DNA from: Hydrogenispora ethanolica
GTDB lineage: Bacteria; Bacillota; UBA4882; UBA8346
DNA: 64,000 nt
NCBI RefSeq assembly: GCF_004340685.1
Contig: NZ_SLUN01000021.1
Span: forward strand, 39,793-103,792
Direction: 5' to 3'
Below the pieces are notes generated by a model. The model did not search any database. It was given only the letters and a program-made list of their open reading frames with translations, and was not told where the DNA came from. Shown in pieces: positions 42,913 to 51,887 of the stretch (its first letter is position 1; every line of letters starts with the position of its first letter). The translations under genes were made by a program, and so were the position numbers.

Positions 42913-42987
42913 TTTCGCACGATAGTGGATCCCGGACAAGTAAATGCGCATATCCTGAAGCGCCGCTTCTTCCTGGCAGTCGTGGAC
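42913..42987 (-). pseudogene. Fragment of an endonuclease IV-like TIM-barrel gene
   Basis: On the minus strand this reads VHDCQEEAALQDMRIYLSGI then HYRAK. The intact gene at 45960-46778 has IRDGLGEAALQDMHIHLSGI then HYGAK. It is a roughly 25-codon relic with no flanking homology, left by partial duplication or deletion. Confidence 0.65.
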
Positions 42988-43337
42988 CGACTCGCAAGAT
43001 AATAGCAGAAGCAAAGGTTGAATTTTAAATGAAACTTGACAAATTTCGTTAATTAGCGAAACTTGCCGAAAAAATTAATTTTGACGATGACGCCGATCGC
43101 ATGTTATTGTTCCAGTCTTGATTTTTTGTGTCTTCAGGAGTAAATCCAGTTGATATTATTTATCATATAATAGAACGGGCAAGATAGATGAAAATTAGGG
43201 ATGATTCAATGAAAATAACGGCTTCGACCCTAAAACGAAGTTTATGAAAATCAAATGGAATAAGCCAAGCGAATGGAAAGAAAATCATGGCATATGCTGA
43301 AAGTGGTGGTTCGTGAAATTGACGGGAGGAAAAGAAA
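42988..43337. other. AT-rich intergenic gap
   Basis: No gene is seen. AAACTTGACAAATTTCG near 43031 and GCGAAACTTGCCG form a loose repeat. The region presumably contains the promoter of the methyltransferase gene. Confidence 0.4.
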
Positions 43338-44243
43338 ATGGAATCATTGGGTATCTTAAGCGAGATTAAAGAAATTTATAGCAAAAACCGTAATATTATC
43401 CAATACCTCAAGAATGCAGAGAAACGGGATACGAATTCAATCGAAGACATCATGATCAGCTATGATTTTCAATCAGGAACTTATATCGAGGAATACTTGC
43501 AGAACCCCTCATTTCACCAAAAATACTGTTCGTGTTTATCAAAGGTTATGGAAGACTTAAACGTGGAACCATTGGAAACTCTGATGGAAATCGGGGTAGG
43601 CGAAGCCACCGTTTTGGGCCCGCTGCTTAACTTATTAAAAAAGGCGCCAAGGCATTGTTATGGTTTCGATATTTCATGGTCTCGCATCAAATACGCTAAA
43701 CGATTCTTAGAAGCATTAAAAGTGACGAATGTGGAATTGTTTGTGGGAGATTTATTTCATACCCCGTTAAAAGATAGCTCCGTGGATATCGTCTATACTT
43801 CCCATTCGCTAGAACCGAACGGCGGTAGGGAAAAAGAAGCATTAGCCGAGCTATACCGCATTACGAAGAAATATTTGATTCTTTTGGAGCCATTATATGA
43901 ATTGGCCGATGAAAAGGCCCAAAAAAGAATGATCGAGCAGGGATATGTCACAAAACTGTATTCCGCAGCTGTGGAATTAGGTTATCCCATTATGGAGCAT
44001 CGATTATTCGGTGCGAGCAGGTGCCGTAACCCTTTAAATCCCACAGGCTTGATCGTTATTCGGAAAGATTCGAACGATAAAGTTACCAATCCTTTTGGAT
44101 GTCCCATTACGAAAACAGACCTTACAAAAATAAACGATGTCTATTATTCCCAGGAGAGCATGCTCGCTTATCCCATCGTCGGCGGAATCCCTTGTTTACT
44201 GCCTCGGAATGCGGTTGTAGCCACTAAGTTTCTGGTTAACTAG
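43338..44243 (+). CDS. Class I SAM-dependent methyltransferase with Trm112-like tail
   Basis: A 301-residue protein with GGGAGGAAAAG before ATG 43338. The Rossmann methyltransferase motif I is ETLMEIGVGEATVLGPLL (about residues 79-96), and motif II/III includes HCYGFDISWSRIKYAKRF and VELFVGDLFHTPL. The last 45 residues (NPFGCPITKTDLTKINDVYY, YPIVGGIPCLLP) resemble the Trm112/UPF0434 type tail. The substrate is unknown. It is convergent with a GT-B-like transferase gene, and both could belong to surface polysaccharide chemistry. Confidence 0.8.
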   Translation: MESLGILSEIKEIYSKNRNIIQYLKNAEKRDTNSIEDIMISYDFQSGTYIEEYLQNPSFHQKYCSCLSKVMEDLNVEPLETLMEIGVGEATVLGPLLNLLKKAPRHCYGFDISWSRIKYAKRFLEALKVTNVELFVGDLFHTPLKDSSVDIVYTSHSLEPNGGREKEALAELYRITKKYLILLEPLYELADEKAQKRMIEQGYVTKLYSAAVELGYPIMEHRLFGASRCRNPLNPTGLIVIRKDSNDKVTNPFGCPITKTDLTKINDVYYSQESMLAYPIVGGIPCLLPRNAVVATKFLVN

Positions 44244-44259
44244 CTTCATGTCCCTTATA

Positions 44260-45678
44260 CTATGCGATGCCGCCGTTTTGACAAAGCTTTTCTATTTCCT
44301 CGAAGAGCCGCTTGGATGAATCACCGTCGGGAATACAATAATCAGCGAGAAAATCATGATATTGGTTAACTGCCGCTTCCCTGAAGGATTCATCGGACAT
44401 TAATCGCTTGACCGTTTGAGTCAGTTCCGCTGAGTCGGTAACTCGAAGCGATGCTCCTAACTCACCGTAAGAAAAATGAAGAGGAGTGGTGGGTTCTACG
44501 GTGATCACCGGAAGTCTAAAAAGCATTGCTTCAAATGCCGCCGTTGAGCAATGGGTAATAAAAAAATCAGCTCCACTAAGGGCATTATAGAGACTAATGT
44601 TTCCAAAGGGAAGTACTTTGCGGTTTGAGTAGCCGGCAGTTAACTGCTGATACTGCTCGATAAGAGAAGTTTCGCTAGGATGCATCAAAATGAGTAAAAA
44701 TAGATCGGAGATCGGCGCCAGGCCATTGAGAATAAGGGGGACGATGATGTTTCTTTCGGTGCCGGTCGCATAGACCATGATCTTTTTAGCGGAATCGATC
44801 TCTGCCATTTGGCAGAGTTTGTCGCGGTTCCACCATTCCCGGTTAAAAATAACATCGAACCGGGGGGAACCGATTATGGAAAATCGCGATTTCGGGAACC
44901 CATACTGCTGATACCATGCTCGAAACGCTTTTCCCCAAACCAGTTTTTTGGTTGCTACGATTGGAATATTACAAAACAGCCCACTATCGGAAACGATGCC
45001 GTGTTGTAAAGTGGCTGAAGGAACCCGGTTGGCTCTGGCGACCAGATTGAGGGCATTATCCATCCACACGATGGATGAAATCGTCAATACCGCGCCGATG
45101 TTGAATGTTTCAAACAGTAACTGGACTGCATCAATGACTCGAACCGTTTCGGGAATTTTATCCTTGAGCCAATTTAACAAGTCGGCGCTTCCGAAGATGG
45201 GATCGCCTTTTCGGCTCTTAACAATTTTCGTAATCTGTTGGGTGAGTTTATTGACAGCGCGCGGATTTTCCCGATAATAGCTTTGAATATTATGCGGGAT
45301 TAAATCGGGTCGATTAAATTTGATAAGCTCGGCTTCGGCTTGATCGGGGCTTAACAAGAAAATTCGTTCTCGGGGCAAGTGGATTGAAGCAATGTCTCCA
45401 AATCCTCCCCGCATGAGTACAGTCCCGCCGGGATGCGGATCATAGGGGTATGGTTCATCCAGCCAATAATAAAGCGTTACATCGCTCACCTGATCCAGCT
45501 CTTCTTCGATATAGGGGAAATATTCCTTAGCGCTGTTTGAACTCCAGTGGTTTAGAGAATAAAGATAGAATGGATAGTCTAGATATCTCGCAACCGGAAC
45601 ACCGCGGTAAGTTACACTTTGAAACCGTTCCAAAAAACGGTGGATAATAAAACCGGAAAAAAGGTTTTGTTCATTCAT
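44260..45678 (-). CDS. GT-B-like / CDP-glycerol phosphotransferase-like protein
   Basis: A 472-residue soluble protein from ATG 45678 (GGAGG upstream). The C-terminal half has features of GT-B fold glycosyl- or glycerophosphotransferases: PSATLQHGIVSDSG, IMVYATGTERN, LLILMHPSETSLIEQYQQL, and GADFFITHCSTAAFEAMLFR followed by LPVITVE. The N-terminal half is unassigned. It probably acts in cell-surface polymer assembly. The exact class is uncertain. Confidence 0.6.
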   Translation of the reverse strand: MNEQNLFSGFIIHRFLERFQSVTYRGVPVARYLDYPFYLYSLNHWSSNSAKEYFPYIEEELDQVSDVTLYYWLDEPYPYDPHPGGTVLMRGGFGDIASIHLPRERIFLLSPDQAEAELIKFNRPDLIPHNIQSYYRENPRAVNKLTQQITKIVKSRKGDPIFGSADLLNWLKDKIPETVRVIDAVQLLFETFNIGAVLTISSIVWMDNALNLVARANRVPSATLQHGIVSDSGLFCNIPIVATKKLVWGKAFRAWYQQYGFPKSRFSIIGSPRFDVIFNREWWNRDKLCQMAEIDSAKKIMVYATGTERNIIVPLILNGLAPISDLFLLILMHPSETSLIEQYQQLTAGYSNRKVLPFGNISLYNALSGADFFITHCSTAAFEAMLFRLPVITVEPTTPLHFSYGELGASLRVTDSAELTQTVKRLMSDESFREAAVNQYHDFLADYCIPDGDSSKRLFEEIEKLCQNGGIA

Positions 45679-45881
45679 GCTTTTTTTACCTCCATACGTA
45701 AAAAAGTATGCGATGGGCTTGTATAATATATCAGTTCAATCGGGTTTTCGTCCCATAACATTCCATATGGTCGAAATTTTATTTGCATGATAGGAACGGA
45801 TGAAATCTGATTTTGGGAATTATCTGTTTATACAAACCTTTATCTGAAAGTGAACAATGCTTTGATCGGGCTTTGAGTATG

Positions 45882-45915
45882 AAAAAACCGCCCCGAAAAT
45901 AGGGCGGTTTCTTAA
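45882..45915 (-). terminator. Intrinsic terminator
   Basis: AAACCGCCC and GGGCGGTTT form a perfect 9-bp stem with an 8-nt loop. On the minus strand the stem is followed by TTTTTT, so it ends the TIM-barrel gene at 45960-46778. Confidence 0.8.
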
Positions 45916-45959
45916 TTTATCAGCCGGAACATTCCCGGATGACCATGAGGCTTAGTCCC

Positions 45960-46778
45960 TCACAATTGGGCATAGGTCTCCTTCAATAACAGCGCGTCGC
46001 GCTCCAGGATCGGGCTCTCGCAGATGATGCAGCCTTTGACGTCGAGATCCTTCAGGGCTTGCAGGCACAGTTGATACGGGAAGTCGCTCTCCTTGAACTC
46101 AAGGTGGTTCTTTTCGCCTTTGGCGCCGTAGTGGATCCCGGACAGGTGAATGTGCATGTCCTGCAGCGCCGCTTCCCCCAGGCCGTCGCGGATCTTCGTC
46201 AGAATGGCCGTGAAATCCTCGTAGGCTTTGAGCGCCCCACCGCCCCGGGCGTGGAGGTGCGCGAAGTCGACGCAGAGCCGGCAGGTCGGCACCTCTCGGC
46301 AGAGGGCGATCAACTCGTCCAGGCTGCCGAATTGGGTGGGCTTGCCGGTGGTCTCCAGTCGGTAGTGTACGCCCAGATCCGGCAGTTTGAACAGGTTCTC
46401 CTTGATGGTCCCATAGGTATCTTCCGCCGAATCATTCAGATAAAAGCCGGGATGAAAGACCAGGCTCCGCCCGCCGACCGAATGCAACGCCCGGGCGCCC
46501 TTGATGATCCGTTCCAGCGATTGCTCCTGCTTTTCCGGCTCTTCCGCGTTGAGATTGATGAAATAGGAACCGTGTGCCGAGAGATACAGATCCTGCTCGT
46601 TTTTTTCGCGCAGGATGGCGTCTTTATTTTTGTCGGTGACGTTGACGTTCCGGACAAATGGCAGCTCCATGGCGTCCAAGCCGATGGATTTCAAATAGGC
46701 AATGCCGCTCGGATAATTATATTTCACGGACCCGTCGCCCAGTGGAAGCCCGGATATCCCAAATAACAGCCGCTCCAT
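45960..46778 (-). CDS. Endonuclease IV-like TIM-barrel protein
   Basis: A 272-residue protein from ATG 46778. It has the ordered metal ligands of the endonuclease IV / xylose-isomerase-like TIM barrel: AHGSYFIN, LVFHPGFYL, LETTGK, CVDFAHLHARGG, MHIHLSGIHYG and CESPILE. Endonuclease IV nicks abasic DNA; related barrels are sugar isomerases. The LETTGK and DFAHLHARGG patterns favour the nuclease side. It is monocistronic. Confidence 0.82.
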   Translation of the reverse strand: MERLLFGISGLPLGDGSVKYNYPSGIAYLKSIGLDAMELPFVRNVNVTDKNKDAILREKNEQDLYLSAHGSYFINLNAEEPEKQEQSLERIIKGARALHSVGGRSLVFHPGFYLNDSAEDTYGTIKENLFKLPDLGVHYRLETTGKPTQFGSLDELIALCREVPTCRLCVDFAHLHARGGGALKAYEDFTAILTKIRDGLGEAALQDMHIHLSGIHYGAKGEKNHLEFKESDFPYQLCLQALKDLDVKGCIICESPILERDALLLKETYAQL

Positions 46779-47067
46779 GATTTGCTCCCTCGCATTATAG
46801 CTTGTGATTTTCCACCATCTTATCATGATCCGTTGCGAAGATCAAATCTGACAGGAAACGTTCCATGCCAATGAAACGATCCCGGATTGAAAGGGAAGCG
46901 GCGTGGCGCGCGGGTGAGACGGTCCTCCCGGCAAAGAAATCGTTCTGATGCATGATGGGCATTTGCAGCGATCAATCGGGCTTCATTCAGCTTACAGTAT
47001 GCTCCACTTGCTCGGTTATCCCTATGGACAGCGACAGTTATCGCATCATCCCGCAAGCCGATCCATC

Positions 47068-47096
47068 GAAAGCCGCCAGCTAAGCCGGCGGCTTTC
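47068..47096 (-). terminator. GC-rich hairpin downstream of the M35-like gene
   Basis: GAAAGCCGCC and GGCGGCTTTC form a 10-bp stem with a 9-nt loop and no U-tract. It could slow or end the minus-strand transcript. Nothing else is seen between 46827 and 47150. Confidence 0.45.
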
Positions 47097-47150
47097 AAAA
47101 CAGCGGGTTTATGTTCGAACGTCCGGAGTAAGGAAAAGAAATGGCTTTTT

Positions 47151-47672
47151 TTAAACGTTCCCCGCGTAGTACATATAATTCCGGGGCGATTTCACCGCTT
47201 GGGAAGGATTGTACTTCGCTAGAAAACGCGCCGAATCTTTATCGTAGACATTGGCCAATTCAATGGTCGTCGCGTCGCCGGCTTCGATGTAAATCAGGGA
47301 TAAACTCGCCTGGAACTGTATTTGATCGAGCGTCTCTTGCAGATATAAGCCTTTCCAAGGCAGTAGCGTTTGCAGATCCGCCGTTGTGTCGCTCAAACAG
47401 AAGATGAGTTCATTGACCAATTGGTAGGCGAGCATATTGTCCAGGTCATAGAGAAACTGAACCGAGCTCAGCTGCCTGGCGATGGCGGCATATTTATTGC
47501 TCACATCGGTCTTGGATGAGTTGCCGAACCACTCGGCAAATTTATCGCCGCCCCCTAAAGCGGCTTGCTGAGCTTTTTGCGATAGGGAAATGGCTGTTTG
47601 ATGCGCTTGCAGAATGACATCTTGCTGCGCCGCGCTTCCGCCTCGGAATTTGACATTGGTTAAACCGCCCAT
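47151..47672 (-). CDS. M35 (Aspzincin)-like protein lacking the HExxH motif
   Basis: A 173-residue protein without signal peptide. Its start (SAAQQDVILQAHQTAISLSQ, then KFAEWFG at 44-50) and end (NVYDKDSARFLAKYNPSQAV, then NYMYYAGNV) fit the pattern of deuterolysin/lysine-specific M35 metallopeptidases. Where HExxH should lie there is LQETLDQIQ (112-116 QETLD), so both zinc histidines are absent. The protein is probably not a zinc protease. It follows the phospholipase D-like gene on the same strand with a 77-bp gap and could be its partner or inhibitor. The family match is by eye. Confidence 0.5.
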   Translation of the reverse strand: MGGLTNVKFRGGSAAQQDVILQAHQTAISLSQKAQQAALGGGDKFAEWFGNSSKTDVSNKYAAIARQLSSVQFLYDLDNMLAYQLVNELIFCLSDTTADLQTLLPWKGLYLQETLDQIQFQASLSLIYIEAGDATTIELANVYDKDSARFLAKYNPSQAVKSPRNYMYYAGNV

Positions 47673-47749
47673 GGCTATTGCTCCTTTTCTTTTTTATTTT
47701 ACGAGATTGTCTGCCCGATATCCGCCGTCCGCCGCCGCGCGGTGAAAAA

Positions 47750-48409
47750 TCAGTACAGGTCGGACGGATCAATCACCGCGGTGATGTAATCCATCACCCA
47801 GGACGGCGGCGTGGTGCTCAGTACATTGATAGGCAACGGGACGACCCCGACCCCTTCGACCGGGTGCTGGGCAAAGTCATTCATTTTGGCTTGCCAGTTG
47901 AGCGGGGTGTCCACTCCCCAATGCTGGAAGATGGTTTCGCGAATCTCTTTGGCCTTGGCGCTGCTGTTGATGCCGACACTGCATTCGCCGTCCCATGATA
48001 GACTGCGGGTGGTGAAGTTGGCGCTTCCGACTTGGGCGTAACTATCATCCACCAGCGCCAGCTTGGAATGGATGTAAATGCTCCGGAAGTTCGCCAACAG
48101 GCCCGGCAATTGAAACTTTTTTTCATTCGGATCCAGCGTATTGAAGTAGCGTACCGGGGAGGTGAGGACAATCCGGCTGTTGGCGGTTTGGACCACATTC
48201 ACCAGGTAATCTTTGATGGAAAACTGATGAGCCCGGCTGTCCGCTGGAAGCGTGTATTCGAAAATGGCGTACTCCAGCGGCTTTCCGTCCGGGATGGTCA
48301 CGCGGTAACTGCTGCATTGCGCGGGCGTGACGATCGTTCCCTCCGCAAAGCAGGCCTGGGTCCATTCGTTGGTGCTCAACAGGATGGCGCCAAAGGCGAT
48401 CCGGCTCAT
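47750..48409 (-). CDS. Phospholipase D-like C-terminal half (second HKD motif)
   Basis: 219 residues from ATG 48409, overlapping the upstream stop as ATGA. The second HKD motif is YIHSKLALVDDSYAQVGSAN (H-x-K-x4-D with GSxN). The frame is also open upstream of the ATG for about 18 codons (HPTNGNDHEDQTGQFY), reaching the C7 tract at 48457-48463. It is most simply the separated C-terminus of the 992-residue protein. It could still be made by translational coupling. Confidence 0.8.
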   Translation of the reverse strand: MSRIAFGAILLSTNEWTQACFAEGTIVTPAQCSSYRVTIPDGKPLEYAIFEYTLPADSRAHQFSIKDYLVNVVQTANSRIVLTSPVRYFNTLDPNEKKFQLPGLLANFRSIYIHSKLALVDDSYAQVGSANFTTRSLSWDGECSVGINSSAKAKEIRETIFQHWGVDTPLNWQAKMNDFAQHPVEGVGVVPLPINVLSTTPPSWVMDYITAVIDPSDLY

Positions 48410-51384
48410 ATAGAACTGTCCCGTCTGATCCTCGTGATCATTCCCGTTGGTGGGATGGGGGGGAGATTGATGATGAGGCGGAAATTGGCGCCGGCGCTCT
48501 TCAGCTTGTCGCTCAGCGCTCGTACCAAATCGGCATCGTGGAAGGCGAAATTCTCGAAATAAACGTATTGGGTGGCCGCCTTGATCTTCTCAACCAGTTT
48601 ATCCTTGATCTTGGTCACCGGTTGGCTGAATTGGGACTCGGTGATCAAAACGTCGATGGGGTATTGCGGTCCATCCGGAAGCAACGGGTTTTGGTACGGA
48701 AATTGGGTCGGTTTTCCGCAGCCGCAGACGTCGGCTTGGTCGAAGCAGCTGTCGTGATTGATCTGCCAGCAAGCCACCTTGGCATAGGTTCCGGAATTGG
48801 CGATCTCCGTGTCGATGCGGGTGTTGGCCCAGCGCCGGTTGAACTCTTGCTCCACCATTTCGACGACCGGCCCCTGAAGCAGTACCGCCGTGTCGTGCCA
48901 GGTGTGAAAATTGCTATGGTCGTACATCGGATGGTCGAGATCGTCCCAATAAGGCGGGGTAATGATATTAAAGCCCCCGACCAAGGCGCACTTGACATTA
49001 TTCACCGAGAAGACGGCCAGCTTCTGATGCTGGGAGTTAATCGGCAAAAAGCCCGAACTATATTTTTCCATGGCCACCTCCACCTGGGGCAGGCCCTTGA
49101 GGGCCGCGGCGGTGCGGCTGTTGCGCCGGGCGTCTCTGCCGGTCAGCCATTTGCGCAGGTAATACTTGAGAAAATCGCTATGCTCCATCATGTGGTAGAT
49201 CGGTTGGGTATCCCACATCAGGACGTAAGCCTTGTTTCCGGCGTCGGAGATTCCTTTGATCAAGTTTTCAAAGGTGGGCTTGGCCGGCGGGGTAATGCCG
49301 GCCGGGTCGTAATGGCCCGCTTGGACCGCCAGCAAGAGATCGCGAAAGAGCGGGAAGTAGTTCCGGCCGTCGACGATGAGCGAAGCCACGCCGTTGTTTC
49401 CCCCGCCGATCGGGGACGGATCGACGCCGATCTGATCCGCGACTTGATAGCGCTGTTTGGCGATGTCTCCCTCCAGGCCGATGTTGACCAGCAGTGTGCT
49501 GGTGACGCCCACGGCCAAAGCGGCTCCGCCGAGGATCGGTAAAGTGACCGGCGCGCCGACGATTGCCACCACGGTCATCGCCACCGCTCCCGCGGCCGCC
49601 AGGGTGATGCCCGCCCACTTGGCCACGCTGCGCCAGCTCCAGGACAAAGCGGCCCGGGTGGCGGGCGGGGCCCCGTAGAGCTGTTCCAGCGTATCGTTGA
49701 TGGTCGTCGAGACATCTTGGTTGGGCGTGGTCTGGACGCTGAACAGAACCGGGAGCGCGGTCGTGGTGCGGATCGCAAATTTCCATTCTCCCGGTTGCGG
49801 ATTTTTCACAATAAACACATGAACCGATTCGCCGTCCACATGAACATACCGATCATCGGTGTTGGTCTCCTGGTCCAGTTGGCTTCCGTCCGGCTGATAG
49901 ACTTTGACGACAGCGCCGTTGGGGAAGGAGATATCATTGACATCTTTATTGATTAAGGCCCCATAGAGATAGGGGGTGCCCGGGTCGATCTTCAGCGTCT
50001 GTCGGCGTCCGGCTTGATTGTGGACTTCGGCGAAACCCACCGCGCCGCTGGGGCTGGCCTGATTATGGACGTGCGATGAGTCGGCGAAGCTGTTGTCCAG
50101 CTCCCAAAACCCGGCCAGGCCGGATGCGTCCGGCGTGATCATGTTAAAACGCGCATCTTGAATCTCCGCTTCGCTCAAGGCGCGCTGCCACAGCGTCACG
50201 TCTTGAATACACCCGGTAAACTGCCGGTACGGCTCCTGCTCCTGATCGCAATGGCCGATCACGATCCGCCGGGCATTGGAGACATTCAGGGGGGAGGGCA
50301 GACTGTAATGGGGAGTGACCGGCAGGCTGACCCCGTCCAAATAAATGGAGAAGACGCCGCCCCTCCGGACAGCGGCGATCCCGTGCCACAACCCGTTGAG
50401 GGCCAGGGTCGCGGAGGAGGTGACCTCATAGTAGCCAAACCCGTTATCCGTCGCCAGCTTGATGACGCCATCGGGATTGAGGACCACCAGCCACCCGGCG
50501 CAAGCGGCGGAACCGCCCTCCGTTGATTTCCTGGAGACAAGCGTCCCCGGAGCCTTGGTCTGAAACAGAGCGGTGACGGTAAAATCGCCGGTGCCAAAGT
50601 TGTAAGCGGGATTGGACGGGGCTGTAATCATTCCGCCGCCGGCGATGCTGGCGGCGTCGACCGGATCGGCCTCGGCGCTCAAGTCAATGGCGCAATAAGC
50701 GTATTTGTTGACGGACTCCGCCCAAACGCAGTGAAACACCGCCAGCCAGCGGACCGCGCCGATCGGATCGGCGTCATTCCGGGTCTGCGAGGAATCGGTA
50801 AAGTCCTGATTCAGCTCCCACAACCCCACCAACGCCGGATCCAGGGGGTTGATGTTATTGAACATGGTGCTTTGAATCTCCGCCGGGTCCAAGGCGCGGT
50901 TCCAGAGGGAGATGTCTTCGAGAACGCCGGTGAATTGTTTGTACTCTTCTTGTTCCTGGTCGCAATCGCCAATCACGATCCGGCGGCGGTTGCTGATGTC
51001 GAGGGGCGTCGGCAGGCTGAAACGGGGAGTTACGGCGATTGCCGCGCCGTCAAAATAGATGGAGATGGCGCCGTTTCTCCGGATGGCGGCGACCGCATGC
51101 CAGGTTCCGTCCAAGGCCGGGGTGGGTTCGGAATTGACTTCATAAAACCCGAAACCATTATCGGTCGCCATTTTGATGACCCCGTCCGGCTTTAGTGTCA
51201 GGAGCCAGCCGGCGCATTCGCTCGATCCACCCTCGCTGGACTTGCGGGATATCAAGGTGCCGGGCCGGGCGGTTTGGAAAAGAAGGGTGATCGTAAAATC
51301 GCCTGTGCCGAAATTATAAGCGTCATGGGAGGGGATCTCCAAATAGCTTTCCTTCGGGATCAGCATTCCATAGTCTGTTTCCAT
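48406..51384 (-). CDS. LamG-LamG-phospholipase D-like protein, frameshifted near its end
   Basis: 992 residues, start at 51384. Two tandem LamG/concanavalin-like domains (about 1-205 and 230-445) share AYNFGTGDFT, GWL and RRIVIG-CDQEQE. A beta-rich domain follows, then two hydrophobic stretches at about 620-665 (LAAAGAVAMTVVAIVGAPVT, LPILGGAALAVGVTSTLLV). The PLD region's first HKD motif is QHQKLAVFSVNN...GGFNI, with serine in place of the aspartate. There is no N-terminal signal. After a C7 tract (plus-strand G7 at 48457-48463) the frame runs off into a short tail. One more C would join it to the second HKD half. Role unknown; a toxin-like or membrane-active phospholipase is possible. Confidence 0.82.
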   Translation of the reverse strand: METDYGMLIPKESYLEIPSHDAYNFGTGDFTITLLFQTARPGTLISRKSSEGGSSECAGWLLTLKPDGVIKMATDNGFGFYEVNSEPTPALDGTWHAVAAIRRNGAISIYFDGAAIAVTPRFSLPTPLDISNRRRIVIGDCDQEQEEYKQFTGVLEDISLWNRALDPAEIQSTMFNNINPLDPALVGLWELNQDFTDSSQTRNDADPIGAVRWLAVFHCVWAESVNKYAYCAIDLSAEADPVDAASIAGGGMITAPSNPAYNFGTGDFTVTALFQTKAPGTLVSRKSTEGGSAACAGWLVVLNPDGVIKLATDNGFGYYEVTSSATLALNGLWHGIAAVRRGGVFSIYLDGVSLPVTPHYSLPSPLNVSNARRIVIGHCDQEQEPYRQFTGCIQDVTLWQRALSEAEIQDARFNMITPDASGLAGFWELDNSFADSSHVHNQASPSGAVGFAEVHNQAGRRQTLKIDPGTPYLYGALINKDVNDISFPNGAVVKVYQPDGSQLDQETNTDDRYVHVDGESVHVFIVKNPQPGEWKFAIRTTTALPVLFSVQTTPNQDVSTTINDTLEQLYGAPPATRAALSWSWRSVAKWAGITLAAAGAVAMTVVAIVGAPVTLPILGGAALAVGVTSTLLVNIGLEGDIAKQRYQVADQIGVDPSPIGGGNNGVASLIVDGRNYFPLFRDLLLAVQAGHYDPAGITPPAKPTFENLIKGISDAGNKAYVLMWDTQPIYHMMEHSDFLKYYLRKWLTGRDARRNSRTAAALKGLPQVEVAMEKYSSGFLPINSQHQKLAVFSVNNVKCALVGGFNIITPPYWDDLDHPMYDHSNFHTWHDTAVLLQGPVVEMVEQEFNRRWANTRIDTEIANSGTYAKVACWQINHDSCFDQADVCGCGKPTQFPYQNPLLPDGPQYPIDVLITESQFSQPVTKIKDKLVEKIKAATQYVYFENFAFHDADLVRALSDKLKSAGANFRLIINLPPIPPTGMITRIRRDSSI

Positions 51385-51725
51385 CCTCCATCAATCCTCC
51401 TTATTTTAGGGCGTCTATTTCCTCAATATTAAATATTTTCTAGAATTTTCCTCTGATTTTTTATTCTATATATCGCTATTAATTTTTGAGAAGCTTCGAT
51501 AAATTACGGTAAATAAGAAAGGAATCAATCTTGTGACAGGGAATGTTGCCGTGCGTCCGTGGCGGGGCACTACTGATCCGGTGGCTCCGCGTTTTCATAG
51601 AAAAAATAACCGGGCTTCCTCCTTAGCAAACATCTACCGTTCATAAACTAAAATTTGCTAAATTTTAACAGTATCTTTTTTCAGCTTACCATAAAAAACA
51701 TAAAACTTAAATTGTCTCTCTGGAT
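51385..51725. other. AT-rich intergenic gap
   Basis: This is upstream of the LamG-PLD gene. No gene or clear motif beyond AT-rich promoter-like sequence is seen. Confidence 0.4.
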
Positions 51726-51768
51726 AAAAAAAACAGCGTATCATTATCCATTTGGACAATGATACGCT
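51726..51768 (-). terminator. Intrinsic terminator of the toroid-protein gene
   Basis: AGCGTATCATT and AATGATACGCT pair; on the minus strand GTTTTTTTTA follows. A separate perfect 24-bp palindrome (GGACCCTCGTCG and its complement, 51847-51870) lies between this and the gene end. Confidence 0.8.
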
Positions 51769-51887
51769 ATTAGTATTAGCGGGGAAGACGATTCGTTGCT
51801 ATTTCCACACTCCTCGGTTGTACATCTTATCATTAACAAGATAACAGGACCCTCGTCGCGACGAGGGTCCGCATAACGGGCGATTCT

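Noticed and set aside
46948..47154. Small frames between the TIM-barrel and M35-like genes
   Set aside because: There is no start signal, no recognisable protein sequence and a hairpin in the middle.
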